In this document: positions 50,804-58,571 of the stretch, in pieces
Numbering within the stretch: position 1 is the first letter of the stretch
Layout: every line of letters starts with the position of its first letter
Assembly: GCA_028688015.1 (NCBI GenBank)
Contig: JAQTZB010000002.1
Span: 186,001-250,000, forward strand
Origin: Elusimicrobiales bacterium
GTDB lineage: Bacteria; Elusimicrobiota; Elusimicrobia; Elusimicrobiales; UBA9959
Direction of reading: 5' to 3'
Length of the DNA: 64,000 nt
Notes under the pieces: generated by a model
What the model saw: the letters and a program-made list of their open reading frames with translations, nothing else
Database searches by the model: none
Told to the model about the DNA's origin: nothing
Translations under genes and position numbers: made by a program

Positions 50804-51760
50804 ATGAAACTAGTGGTACAGATCCCCTGCTATAACGAGGAAGAGTTCCTCCCCTCCGCGCTTAACGACCTGCCCGAGCGCATAGAGGGCGTGGACGAAA
50901 TAGCCGTCATCGTGATAGACGACGGCAGCGCCGACAGAACGGCCGAAGTGGCCAAGGCTCACCCCCGGGTGGCGAAAGTAGTACGCCTGCCCTACCACCA
51001 GGGGCTGGCCGCGGCTTTCCGTGCCGGCGTGGACGCCGCCCTCTCGCTGAAGGCCGACATCATAGTGAACACCGACGCTGACAACCAGTACCCGGGCCGC
51101 TTCATCCCGTCGCTGATAAGGCCCATCCTCGACAACCGGGCAGACTTCGTGGTAGGCGCCAGGCAGATGGACGAGATAAAACATTTTTCCTACTGGAAGA
51201 AGGTGTTCCAGAAGGCCGGCAGCGCAGTGATCTCCTTCATCTGCGGCAGCGAGATCCCGGACGCCACCTCGGGCTTCCGCGCCTTCAGCCGCGGCGCCGC
51301 GCTGTGGATAGACGTGATAGCCAGCAACTACACCTACACGCTCGAGACCCTGGTGCGCCTGTCCAGCCACCGCGTGCGCATGGCGCACGTGCCCATAACG
51401 GTCAACCCGCCGGCCCGCAGCTCCCGCCTGATGGGCACCACGCTGGAATACGTGCTGCGCTCCACCAGGGACATCCTGACGCTGATCTACATTTACTCCC
51501 CGCTGCGCGTCTTCATCTGGCTGGCGGTTCTCTTCGGCATCCCCGGGCTGGTCTTGACGGGGCGCTTCCTGTATTACTACGTGACGCTGACCGTGCTGCG
51601 CGATCTCCCCACCGGCTTCGAGCAGTCGCTCACCGTCGGCGTGGGCCTGTTGATCATCTCATTCTTCACGCTGCTGATGGGGATCACCTCGAACCTCATC
51701 CACACCAACCGCAAGCTGCTGGAGCGGCTCGTTATCCTGCACTCCAAAGACGGGGAGTGA
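50804..51760 (+). CDS. Glycosyltransferase family 2 with C-terminal membrane segments
   Basis: A 318-residue polyprenyl-phosphate-sugar synthase-like GT2: VVQIPCYNEEEFLPSALNDLP, VIDDGSADRTAEVA, HQGLAAAFRAGVDAAL, IIVNTDADNQYPGRFIPSLI (D-x-D), VVGARQMDEI and DATSGFRAFSRGAAL. Two TM segments near the C-terminus (about 236-260 and 275-300). It is like DPM1/GtrB enzymes that load a sugar on undecaprenyl-P for GT-C enzymes, with a GT-C-like gene directly downstream. Ends 14 nt before the next start. Confidence 0.9.
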   Translation: MKLVVQIPCYNEEEFLPSALNDLPERIEGVDEIAVIVIDDGSADRTAEVAKAHPRVAKVVRLPYHQGLAAAFRAGVDAALSLKADIIVNTDADNQYPGRFIPSLIRPILDNRADFVVGARQMDEIKHFSYWKKVFQKAGSAVISFICGSEIPDATSGFRAFSRGAALWIDVIASNYTYTLETLVRLSSHRVRMAHVPITVNPPARSSRLMGTTLEYVLRSTRDILTLIYIYSPLRVFIWLAVLFGIPGLVLTGRFLYYYVTLTVLRDLPTGFEQSLTVGVGLLIISFFTLLMGITSNLIHTNRKLLERLVILHSKDGE

Positions 51761-51774
51761 CTGGCCCGGAAACC

Positions 51775-53751
51775 ATGAAAAACGGAGAGTCCAAGAGCGG
51801 CGGCCAGGTGCTTCAGGCCGGCACGGCCGGCGGCCCGCGGGGCGCGGCGGCGAAGCTCCGCGCTTTCTTCGGAGGAGAAACCGGTTTCGCGGCCGCCGTT
51901 TTCCTCTTCGCGCTCGTACTTCGCCTCGCCTACTCGCTCCCGCTGCCTCCGGACAAGCTGTCACAGGACGCTTTCGGCTGGATGGATATAGGTTGGGATA
52001 TAGCGCGCGGGCTGGGGGTAGGCAACAGCTGGCGTCCGCCAGGCTATTCATATTTCCTCGCCTTCCTGTTCGTCATCTTCGGCAAGTCCGTCCTGGCCAT
52101 CAGGGCGGCCCAGGCCCTGCTCGGCGCGTTCACCTGCGTGCTGCTGTACAAAACGGGGAAGCGGCTGTTCTCGGAGAACGCCGGCAGGCTGGCGGCGGTC
52201 ATGCTGAGCTTTTATCCTTATGCCATAGCCTACTCCGGAGACGCGCTCAGCGAAACCTTCCTCATGTTCATGATCGTCGTCTCCGTTTTCTTCACGGTCA
52301 AGACCAGCCAGGAGCCGGGCTGGAAGAACATCTTGGCCACGGGCGTTCTGTACGGGCTGACGGGCCTGACCAAGTCCACCACGCTGCCGTTCTTCGTGCT
52401 GGCCTGCGCCTGGCTCTGGTGGAACACCAGGAGCTTCAGGGTCGGCTTGCTGGTGGGGCTGTGCACGCTGGGCGCCATTCTGCCCTGGAGCCTGCGGAAC
52501 TATTTCCACTTCGACAAAAGCTACGTCATGCCGGTCAACACGCCCTGGTGCCACCTCTATGGCTCTTCGTGCGACACCGCGTTCTGGTCCGAGACCATGG
52601 GCGAGCTCTCCACCCCGCAGAGCATAGAACAGACCGAGCCGGCCATCCCCGAGGACTGGCGCTACCTGATGACGCTGCCGCTGCCGGAGCGGGACAAGAT
52701 CTGCAAGCAAAAGGCTAAAGCCTGGATAAGCGAAAACCCTGATAAGCTGCTGGCCCTCTGCTGGCTGCGCTTCAAGCATTTCTGGCGGCTCTACCCGATG
52801 ATGGCCTACCCCTGGCAGAAGTACGCGGCCATGGCCACCTCGGGCCTCTACCTTCCGCTGGCCTTCTTCGGCCTGCTGCTTTCCTGGCGGCAGTTCAAGA
52901 AGACTTCGCTGCTGGTCGCGCTGTTCGGCTCCTACACGCTGGTCCACCTGTTCTTCGTGGTGGTGCTGCGCTACCGCGTCCCCATAGATCCTTTCCTGAT
53001 GCTCCTGGCCGCCTACGCCGTCACCGCCGTCTGGGAACGGCTGAGGCCCACCGCGCAGGAGACCAACTCCGACTGGGACCGCAAGTGGGAGGTCCATAAG
53101 ACCTCCAAGGCCGAGGCCTGGATAGCGTCGCGGCGCGACGGGATCCTGGACGCCTGCCTGGACAAGCTGCCCGGGACCAAGAAAGTGCTGGAGGTGGGCT
53201 GCGGCTCCGGCATCAACCTCAAAAGACTCAAGGCGGCCAGAGCCGACGCGGAATGCTGGGCACTCGACAACAGCCCGGTTGCCGTCGAGCGGCTTAAGAA
53301 AGATTTCCCTCTGGCCGTGGCCGGTGACTGCCTCAAGACACCCTTCGCCGACGGCCAGTTCGACCTGGTCTACAGCGCCGGGGTGCTGGAGCACCTGGGC
53401 GACGAGGCCGTTTTCTTCGCCGAGATGCGGCGCATCCTGAAAGACGGCGGGCTGCTGGTCACCTTCGTGCCGGCCAGGTATTCCCTGTGGCGGGTCTACC
53501 AGCTGCTGTTGCACTGGTTCGCCGGCAACGACTACGAGAAATCCTACACCTACGGCGGCCTGGCCGCGCTCTCGGCTGCCGGCGGCTTCGAGGAAGAGGG
53601 CTTCTACGGGCTGGACCCTTTCAGCGTGCAGGGCGCGGTCATGAAAATTTTCAACGTCTCTTTCGACCCTCCGGTAAAGAGCACGCCGTTCAAGAGCGCC
53701 TACACGGAGATCTGCCTGGCCGGGAAAAAGAAGCCGGGCCGCACGGCATGA
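51775..53751 (+). CDS. GT-C-like membrane protein fused to a SAM methyltransferase
   Basis: A 658-residue protein. Residues about 35-425 have ten or so TM segments in the PMT/ArnT-like (GT39/GT83) pattern, with the acidic motif SQDAFGWMDIGWDIARGLG after the first TM and WRPPGYSYFLAFLF. After the last TM (about residue 425) comes a cytosolic class I methyltransferase (about 450-650): KKVLEVGCGSGINLKRL, ECWALDNSPVAVERL, DCLKTPFADGQFDLVYSAGVLEHLGD, MRRILKDGGLLVTFVP. The start is the ATG at 51775; a longer upstream frame overlaps the previous gene. The fusion would link transfer of a sugar with methylation of a glycan or its lipid carrier (inference). The GT9 start overlaps its stop (ATGA). Confidence 0.88.
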   Translation: MKNGESKSGGQVLQAGTAGGPRGAAAKLRAFFGGETGFAAAVFLFALVLRLAYSLPLPPDKLSQDAFGWMDIGWDIARGLGVGNSWRPPGYSYFLAFLFVIFGKSVLAIRAAQALLGAFTCVLLYKTGKRLFSENAGRLAAVMLSFYPYAIAYSGDALSETFLMFMIVVSVFFTVKTSQEPGWKNILATGVLYGLTGLTKSTTLPFFVLACAWLWWNTRSFRVGLLVGLCTLGAILPWSLRNYFHFDKSYVMPVNTPWCHLYGSSCDTAFWSETMGELSTPQSIEQTEPAIPEDWRYLMTLPLPERDKICKQKAKAWISENPDKLLALCWLRFKHFWRLYPMMAYPWQKYAAMATSGLYLPLAFFGLLLSWRQFKKTSLLVALFGSYTLVHLFFVVVLRYRVPIDPFLMLLAAYAVTAVWERLRPTAQETNSDWDRKWEVHKTSKAEAWIASRRDGILDACLDKLPGTKKVLEVGCGSGINLKRLKAARADAECWALDNSPVAVERLKKDFPLAVAGDCLKTPFADGQFDLVYSAGVLEHLGDEAVFFAEMRRILKDGGLLVTFVPARYSLWRVYQLLLHWFAGNDYEKSYTYGGLAALSAAGGFEEEGFYGLDPFSVQGAVMKIFNVSFDPPVKSTPFKSAYTEICLAGKKKPGRTA

Positions 53752-54836
53752 AGATACTCCTGATCTCGCTGAAAGGGCTGGGCGACACGGTCTACATGAT
53801 CCCGCTAATCCGGCGCCTCCGCGATGAATACCCCGGCGCCCCGATGACGCTGGTGGTGCGCGACAGGAAATGCGTGGAGCTGTTCGCCAACTGTCCGTAC
53901 GTTAAACCGGTGCTGCTAAATTACTCCAAGACCGATCCCGCGAGCCTGCTGGGCCACCTGAAGACAGTGCTGGCGCTCCGCCGGGAGAGGTTCGACGTCA
54001 GCGTTACTGCTTTTCCCTCCAACCGGCTGGCCTATAACCTTTTCGCTTTCGCCGCCGGCGCCAGGCAGCGGATAACCCACTATTATGAATTCGCGGCGTG
54101 GCGCACCCTGCCCTTCCTGCAGGACATAAGGATAGACTCCGACAGGAAAAAACACCAGGTGGAGAAGAACCTGGACCTGCTGGCCGGCCTGGGCCTTGAC
54201 CCGGCCGCCAAAACTCCGGACATGGCGGCCTGGCTGGCCCCGGGCGACGAGGCCTACGCGGCGGCTTTCCTGCGGGAGAGCGGGATTTCCGCGGGCAAAG
54301 ACCTGCTGATCGGAGTGCACCCCAGCATCAGCCGGGCCCAGGTATATAAGAACTGGGACCAGGGCAACATAGCGGTTTTCGCGGAATTGATAGACTGGCT
54401 CGCCTCTGACCGCGGCGCGAAGGTCCTGGTCTTTGCCGGGCCCGACGAGCAGGAGGCGGCCGACAGTATCATCTCGCTCACAAAGCACAAGCCGGTGCAG
54501 GTCGCGAGAGCGGAAACCAATAAACTGGCCGCGCTGCTCAAAAGCTGCCGGCTCTTCATCAACACCGACGGCGGGCTGGGGCCGCTGGCGGCCTCGGTCG
54601 GCACGCCCTGCGTGACCGTGCTCGGGCCTACCAGCCCCGCGGTGACGGCCCCCTACGGAGCGGGCCATACCGCGCTGACGCTGGGCCTGGACTGCGCGCC
54701 CTGCTACATGTATCCCTACGAAAGCACCTCCCCGAAGATAAAATGCAAGGCCCCGGCCTGCATGGGGCTCATCGACATCGCGAAGCTCAAGCAGGCCGTC
54801 GGCGGCCGCCTGGGGCAGGGACCCGCCGGGCGCTGA
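53748..54836 (+). CDS. Glycosyltransferase family 9 (heptosyltransferase-like)
   Basis: A 362-residue GT-B glycosyltransferase of the ADP-heptose:LPS heptosyltransferase family: KILLISLKGLGDTVYMIPLIRRLRDEYP at the N-terminus, HPSISRAQVYKNWDQGNIAVFAELIDWL (nucleotide-sugar domain), VLVFAGPDEQEAADSII, and the donor loop FINTDGGLGPLAASVGTPCVTVLGPTSP (the family T-x-D-[ST]-G-x2-H motif is altered: G-L-G-P-L-A). CAPCY follows near residue 316. It suggests LPS core or a related glycan. The altered motif makes the donor uncertain. Confidence 0.85.
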   Translation: MKILLISLKGLGDTVYMIPLIRRLRDEYPGAPMTLVVRDRKCVELFANCPYVKPVLLNYSKTDPASLLGHLKTVLALRRERFDVSVTAFPSNRLAYNLFAFAAGARQRITHYYEFAAWRTLPFLQDIRIDSDRKKHQVEKNLDLLAGLGLDPAAKTPDMAAWLAPGDEAYAAAFLRESGISAGKDLLIGVHPSISRAQVYKNWDQGNIAVFAELIDWLASDRGAKVLVFAGPDEQEAADSIISLTKHKPVQVARAETNKLAALLKSCRLFINTDGGLGPLAASVGTPCVTVLGPTSPAVTAPYGAGHTALTLGLDCAPCYMYPYESTSPKIKCKAPACMGLIDIAKLKQAVGGRLGQGPAGR

Positions 54837-54945
54837 CACCTCGGGCCAGGAAGCAGTTTTCTTTCGGCCGATAAATATCTATCATATTATCAGCGCAGGG
54901 CGGATACTTCGAGGCCGCCAAGGCGAGCAGCAGAGGAGACCAGTC

Positions 54946-56211
54946 ATGCACTTAATTCACAGGAAAACCTGCAGGGTCTGCGGTTCCGCCGCCCTGACTC
55001 CCGTCATCGACCTCGGCGACCAGCACCTGCAGGGCTTGTTCGTCAAGCCGGGCCGCGACCTGCCCCCACAGCGCAGGATCCCCATGTCCCTGGTGCGCTG
55101 CGACCCGAAGCGCGACGAGAAGGCCTGCGGCCTGCTGCAGATGGAGCACTCCGTGCCGCCGGAGATCCTCTATTCGACCTACTGGTACCGCTCCGGCACC
55201 AACAGCACGATGAAGAACCACTTAAAGGGCATCGCCGAGGAAGCGGCGGCCCTGGTGAACAAGCCCGGCGCCGCGGTCCTCGATATCGGCTGCAACGACG
55301 GGACCCTGTTCAACTATTATCCCGCGGGCTACAGGAAATTCGGCGTCGACCCCTCGGACGTGGCCCAGGGCATAGACAAGGCCGCCGCCACCGTCATCCG
55401 GGACATCTTCCCGTCCGCCGAGCTGTCGGCCCGCATCGGCGGGGACAAGTTCGACATCGTGACCTCCATCGCCATGTTCTACGACCTGGAGGACCCCATC
55501 GCGTTCGCCAAGGGCATAAGCTCCGTCCTGGCTCACGACGGGGTCTGGATCTTCGAGATGTCTTACATGCCCACGATGCTCAGCATGAACTCCTACGATA
55601 CCATCTGCCACGAGCACCTGGAGTATTACAGCCTCGCCGTGATCGAGACTATACTCAAACAGGCCGGGCTGAAGATCTTCAATGTTACGCTCAACAACAT
55701 CAACGGCGGCAGCCTGCGCTGCAGCGCGACCCACGAGCGCAACTTCAAGTTCAAGAGCGAGGTCTTCTCGCAAAACCTCCAGCGCATGCACCAGGAAGAG
55801 TTCGACCTGGAGCTGGACACCGACAAGCCGTACAAGAACTTCCAGGACCGCATCGCCCTGCACCGCGAGGAGCTCCAGACGCTGCTGCGCAAGCTCAAGA
55901 AAGAAGGCAAAAAGATCCACATCTACGGGGCCTCAACAAAGGGCAACACCATCCTGCAATGGTGCGGGATAGACAACCGCATCGTGGACTACGCCGCCGA
56001 GCGCAACCCTGAGAAGTACGGCGCGCACACCCTCGGCACGGATATCCCGATCATCAGCGAGGCCGACTCACGGGCCATGAAGCCGGACTACTACCTGGTG
56101 CTGCCGTGGCATTTCAAGGAAGAATTCATAGAGCGGGAAGCGAAAACGCTGGAGCAGGGCATCGGCCTGATCTTCCCCTTGCCCGCCATCGAGATCGTAA
56201 AAAAGCCGTAA
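54946..56211 (+). CDS. Sugar C-methyltransferase (NovU/TylC3-like)
   Basis: A 421-residue three-part methyltransferase. An N-terminal zinc-binding part (1-70) with CRVCG, LGDQHLQGLFVKPG and a further Cys in RCDPKRDEKACGLLQ, matching the Methyltransf_13 pattern. A class I SAM domain (about 100-230) with AVLDIGCNDGTLFNYYPAGYRKFGVDPSD and DIVTSIAMFYDLEDPIAFAKGI. A C-terminal Methyltransf_14-like domain (about 270-410): IHIYGASTKGNTILQWCGI and YYLVLPWHFKEEFI. This type adds a branch methyl to a keto-sugar nucleotide (C-3 or C-5). RBS AGAGGAG. The 109-nt gap upstream contains an AT-rich stretch (54870-54893) that could be a promoter. Confidence 0.9.
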   Translation: MHLIHRKTCRVCGSAALTPVIDLGDQHLQGLFVKPGRDLPPQRRIPMSLVRCDPKRDEKACGLLQMEHSVPPEILYSTYWYRSGTNSTMKNHLKGIAEEAAALVNKPGAAVLDIGCNDGTLFNYYPAGYRKFGVDPSDVAQGIDKAAATVIRDIFPSAELSARIGGDKFDIVTSIAMFYDLEDPIAFAKGISSVLAHDGVWIFEMSYMPTMLSMNSYDTICHEHLEYYSLAVIETILKQAGLKIFNVTLNNINGGSLRCSATHERNFKFKSEVFSQNLQRMHQEEFDLELDTDKPYKNFQDRIALHREELQTLLRKLKKEGKKIHIYGASTKGNTILQWCGIDNRIVDYAAERNPEKYGAHTLGTDIPIISEADSRAMKPDYYLVLPWHFKEEFIEREAKTLEQGIGLIFPLPAIEIVKKP

Positions 56212-56229
56212 ACTTTTACCAGATACAAG

Positions 56230-57531
56230 ATGCTTAAAACTGACGTGCTGATCATCGGCGGGGGCCTGGCCGGCCTGGCGGCCGGTTCGGCGCTGGAAGG
56301 CAAAAAAGATTACCTCGCGGCCGAGCGCGAGCACCGCCCCGGCGGCCTGGCGGCCACTCTCACGAAAGGTAGGTTCCGTTTCGACTATTCGGGGCACCTG
56401 CTGCACCTGCGCTGGCCCAAAACCTCCAAATTGATCCTGGCCGCGCTGCGCGGCAACTGCGCCCGCCTCCGGCGCGACGCGCGCGTCTACGTTCACAAGA
56501 GCTGGACCCCGTATCCCTTCCAAGCCAACCTCTCAGGCATGCCCGACAAGGTTAAGGCCGAATGCGTCAGCGGGTTCCTGAAGGCCTATAAAGCCGGCGT
56601 TCGCACCGGGGACGGCACAGAGACCTTCAGCCGCTGGACCAGGCGCGTCCTCGGCGGCGGCATCTCCAGGCATTTCATGCTGCCCTACAACGCCAAGCTG
56701 TGGCAGTACCCGCTGGAGCGGCTGACCACGGAATGGTGCGCCCCCTTCGTGCCCGTGCCCAAACCGGAAGAGGTTATAGAGGGCGCCTACGGCAGGCGGT
56801 CCGAAGGACTCGGCTACAACACTGTTTTTCATTACCCCAAGCGCGGCGGCATCGGGGCCCTGCCCAACGCGCTGGCGCGCGGTCTGGGCGGGCTGCGCCT
56901 CGGCCTTGAAGTCGAGAGCGTGAACCTGAAAAAGGGCGTGGCGAACATCCGCCATTTCGGCCCCGTCTATTTCCGCCGGCTCATCAACACCTCCCCGCTC
57001 GACGAATTCATAGAGCGGGCTGAAGACGCGCCGGCGGAGGTGCGCCGCGCCGCGGCCCGCCTGCGCCACAATACGGTCTACGTGCTGAACCTCGGAGTGC
57101 GCGGCGTGAAATCCGACATGCACTGGGGCTATTTCCCGGGCGCGGAGTTCCCGTTCTACCGGGCCGGCATCGCCACCAACTTCTCCCGCGCGCTGGCCCC
57201 GCGCGGCTGCGCCTCCTTCTACATAGAAATCGCTACCGCCGGGACCCCGCTGGACCTGGCCTCCGCGGAGACGGCCATCCTCAAGGGCCTCAAGGCCTGC
57301 GGCCTGCTCAAAAGTTCTTCTCAGGTGGTGGAAAAACTCTGGCTCAAGATCCCTTGCGCCTACGTGATCTACAACCGCGAGCGCGCCGGGGCCCTGCCTG
57401 TAATTTTCGACTGGCTCAAGACCCGGAAAGCTCAGTCCATCGGCCGCTACGGCGCGTGGAAATACTCCTTCATGGAAGAGAGCGTGAAGGAAGGCCTGGA
57501 AGCCGCGGAAAAGCTCCTGAAGCGCTGGTAA
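56230..57531 (+). CDS. FAD-dependent oxidoreductase, UDP-galactopyranose-mutase/protoporphyrinogen-oxidase-like
   Basis: A 433-residue flavoprotein with an N-terminal FAD loop LIIGGGLAGLAAGSAL, AEREHRPGGLAATL, FRFDYSGHLLHL (the substrate-side glycine-rich part of the NAD(P)-binding_8/amine-oxidase superfamily) and LPYNAKLWQYPLERLTTEW. The latter fits UDP-galactopyranose mutase-like and related sugar-nucleotide flavoenzymes better than true amine oxidases. It may interconvert pyranose and furanose forms of a sugar nucleotide (inference). The gene starts 18 nt after the C-methyltransferase stop, and a fold-back repeat follows its stop. Confidence 0.75.
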   Translation: MLKTDVLIIGGGLAGLAAGSALEGKKDYLAAEREHRPGGLAATLTKGRFRFDYSGHLLHLRWPKTSKLILAALRGNCARLRRDARVYVHKSWTPYPFQANLSGMPDKVKAECVSGFLKAYKAGVRTGDGTETFSRWTRRVLGGGISRHFMLPYNAKLWQYPLERLTTEWCAPFVPVPKPEEVIEGAYGRRSEGLGYNTVFHYPKRGGIGALPNALARGLGGLRLGLEVESVNLKKGVANIRHFGPVYFRRLINTSPLDEFIERAEDAPAEVRRAAARLRHNTVYVLNLGVRGVKSDMHWGYFPGAEFPFYRAGIATNFSRALAPRGCASFYIEIATAGTPLDLASAETAILKGLKACGLLKSSSQVVEKLWLKIPCAYVIYNRERAGALPVIFDWLKTRKAQSIGRYGAWKYSFMEESVKEGLEAAEKLLKRW

Positions 57532-57551
57532 CTCGGCCGAGTTAACCGGCA

Positions 57552-57744
57552 GGAACCGGAGGGCCCGCTGCTCGCTCATAAGCGGCCGTGGCCGAAGAGG
57601 GCCTGCGGTCCTCCGCCGGCGGAGAACTCGCTCGGCACACAGTGCCTCGCTCAAACAATCTCCGCCGCCGCCCGAATAATAGGCGGTCCGCTCCGGACCT
57701 TGGCCCTACGGCCTAAAATCGCTCGCAGCGGGCCCTCCGGTTCC
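57552..57744. repeat. Fold-back element, third copy type
   Basis: Terminal arms GGAACCGGAGGGCCCGCTGC (57552-57571) and their exact reverse complement (57725-57744), 20 of 20 bp, span 193 bp. Inside are the perfect palindrome CTCCGCCGGCGGAG (57611-57624) and a core hairpin GGCAC-ACA-GTGCC (57634-57646). The core and its CTCGC/CTCGCTC flanks are like those of the 39.3 and 39.9 kb elements (GCGCACACCGTGCGC with CTCGC flanks), although the arms differ. No coding sense. It fills the gap between the flavoprotein gene and mtgA. Confidence 0.8.
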
Positions 57745-57758
57745 GGCGCACTACACCG

Positions 57759-58571
57759 ATGAAAACAAACCACGACCACAAAGTTATAAATTACCGGCTG
57801 CTGGGCGGCAAAGAGCTCGCCTGGCTGGCCTGGTTCGCGGGGCTGCTGCTGCTGCTGGGCGGACTGTACGTGGTTTGGCTGCCCGACGTGGCGGAGTGGA
57901 AAAAGAAGAATCCCAAAGAGACCTCCTTCATGCTCATCAAGGAACGCCAGGCGCGCGCCCAGGGCAAAAAGCTGCCGCGCCTGATGATCTGGAAGAATCT
58001 CGGCGAGATCTCGGAGAACCTCCGCTACGCTGTCCTGGTGGCCGAGGACGGCGGCTTCTACCGCCACAAGGGCATAGACTGGGAAAGCACCAAGCGCGCC
58101 CTCGCCGAAGACTGGAAGCACAAGCGCCTCGCCAGGGGCGGCAGCACCATTACCCAGCAGCTCGCCCGCAACCTCTACCTCTCCCCCTCCAAGAACCCCC
58201 TGCGCAAGGTCAAAGAAATGCTGATAGCGCGCCGCCTGGAGGAGGAACTGGGCAAGCGCCGCATCCTCGAACTCTACCTCAACGTCGCCGAGTGGGGCCG
58301 CGGGATCTACGGCGCCGAGGCCGCCGCGCGCGCTTACTTCGACAAAAGCGCCGCCGAGCTCACGCCCGAAGAGGGCGCAGCGCTCGCGGCCGTGCTGCCC
58401 AGCCCGCGCCGCTACAGCCCCGTCAAAGGCACCCGCTTCATGGAGCGCCAGAAGAGCCGCATCGTGGCGCGCATGAGGGCCTCCGGCTACCTGCCGGAGG
58501 AAGAACTGCCAGAAGAGGAAGTGGAGATCTCGACCGAAACGGCGGTGGTGGACAGCACCGCTCCCTACTGA
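57759..58571 (+). CDS. mtgA: Monofunctional biosynthetic peptidoglycan glycosyltransferase
   Basis: A 270-residue GT51 enzyme that polymerises lipid II glycan strands. One TM (about residues 20-40) then the transglycosylase domain: LRYAVLVAEDGGFYRHKGID with catalytic E96, RGGSTITQQLARNLYLS, KVKEMLIARRLEEELGKRRILELYLNVAEWGRGIYGAEAAARAYF (second Glu) and the TPEEGAALAAVLPSPRRYSP segment. No transpeptidase domain. Convergent with the following gene, overlapping by 7 nt. A short basic tail after about 250. Confidence 0.94.
   Translation: MKTNHDHKVINYRLLGGKELAWLAWFAGLLLLLGGLYVVWLPDVAEWKKKNPKETSFMLIKERQARAQGKKLPRLMIWKNLGEISENLRYAVLVAEDGGFYRHKGIDWESTKRALAEDWKHKRLARGGSTITQQLARNLYLSPSKNPLRKVKEMLIARRLEEELGKRRILELYLNVAEWGRGIYGAEAAARAYFDKSAAELTPEEGAALAAVLPSPRRYSPVKGTRFMERQKSRIVARMRASGYLPEEELPEEEVEISTETAVVDSTAPY

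Noticed and set aside
57531-57759. A coding region between the flavoprotein gene and mtgA
   Set aside because: The stretch is almost all one palindrome with 20-bp arms and has no ribosome site; open frames there come from GC content.
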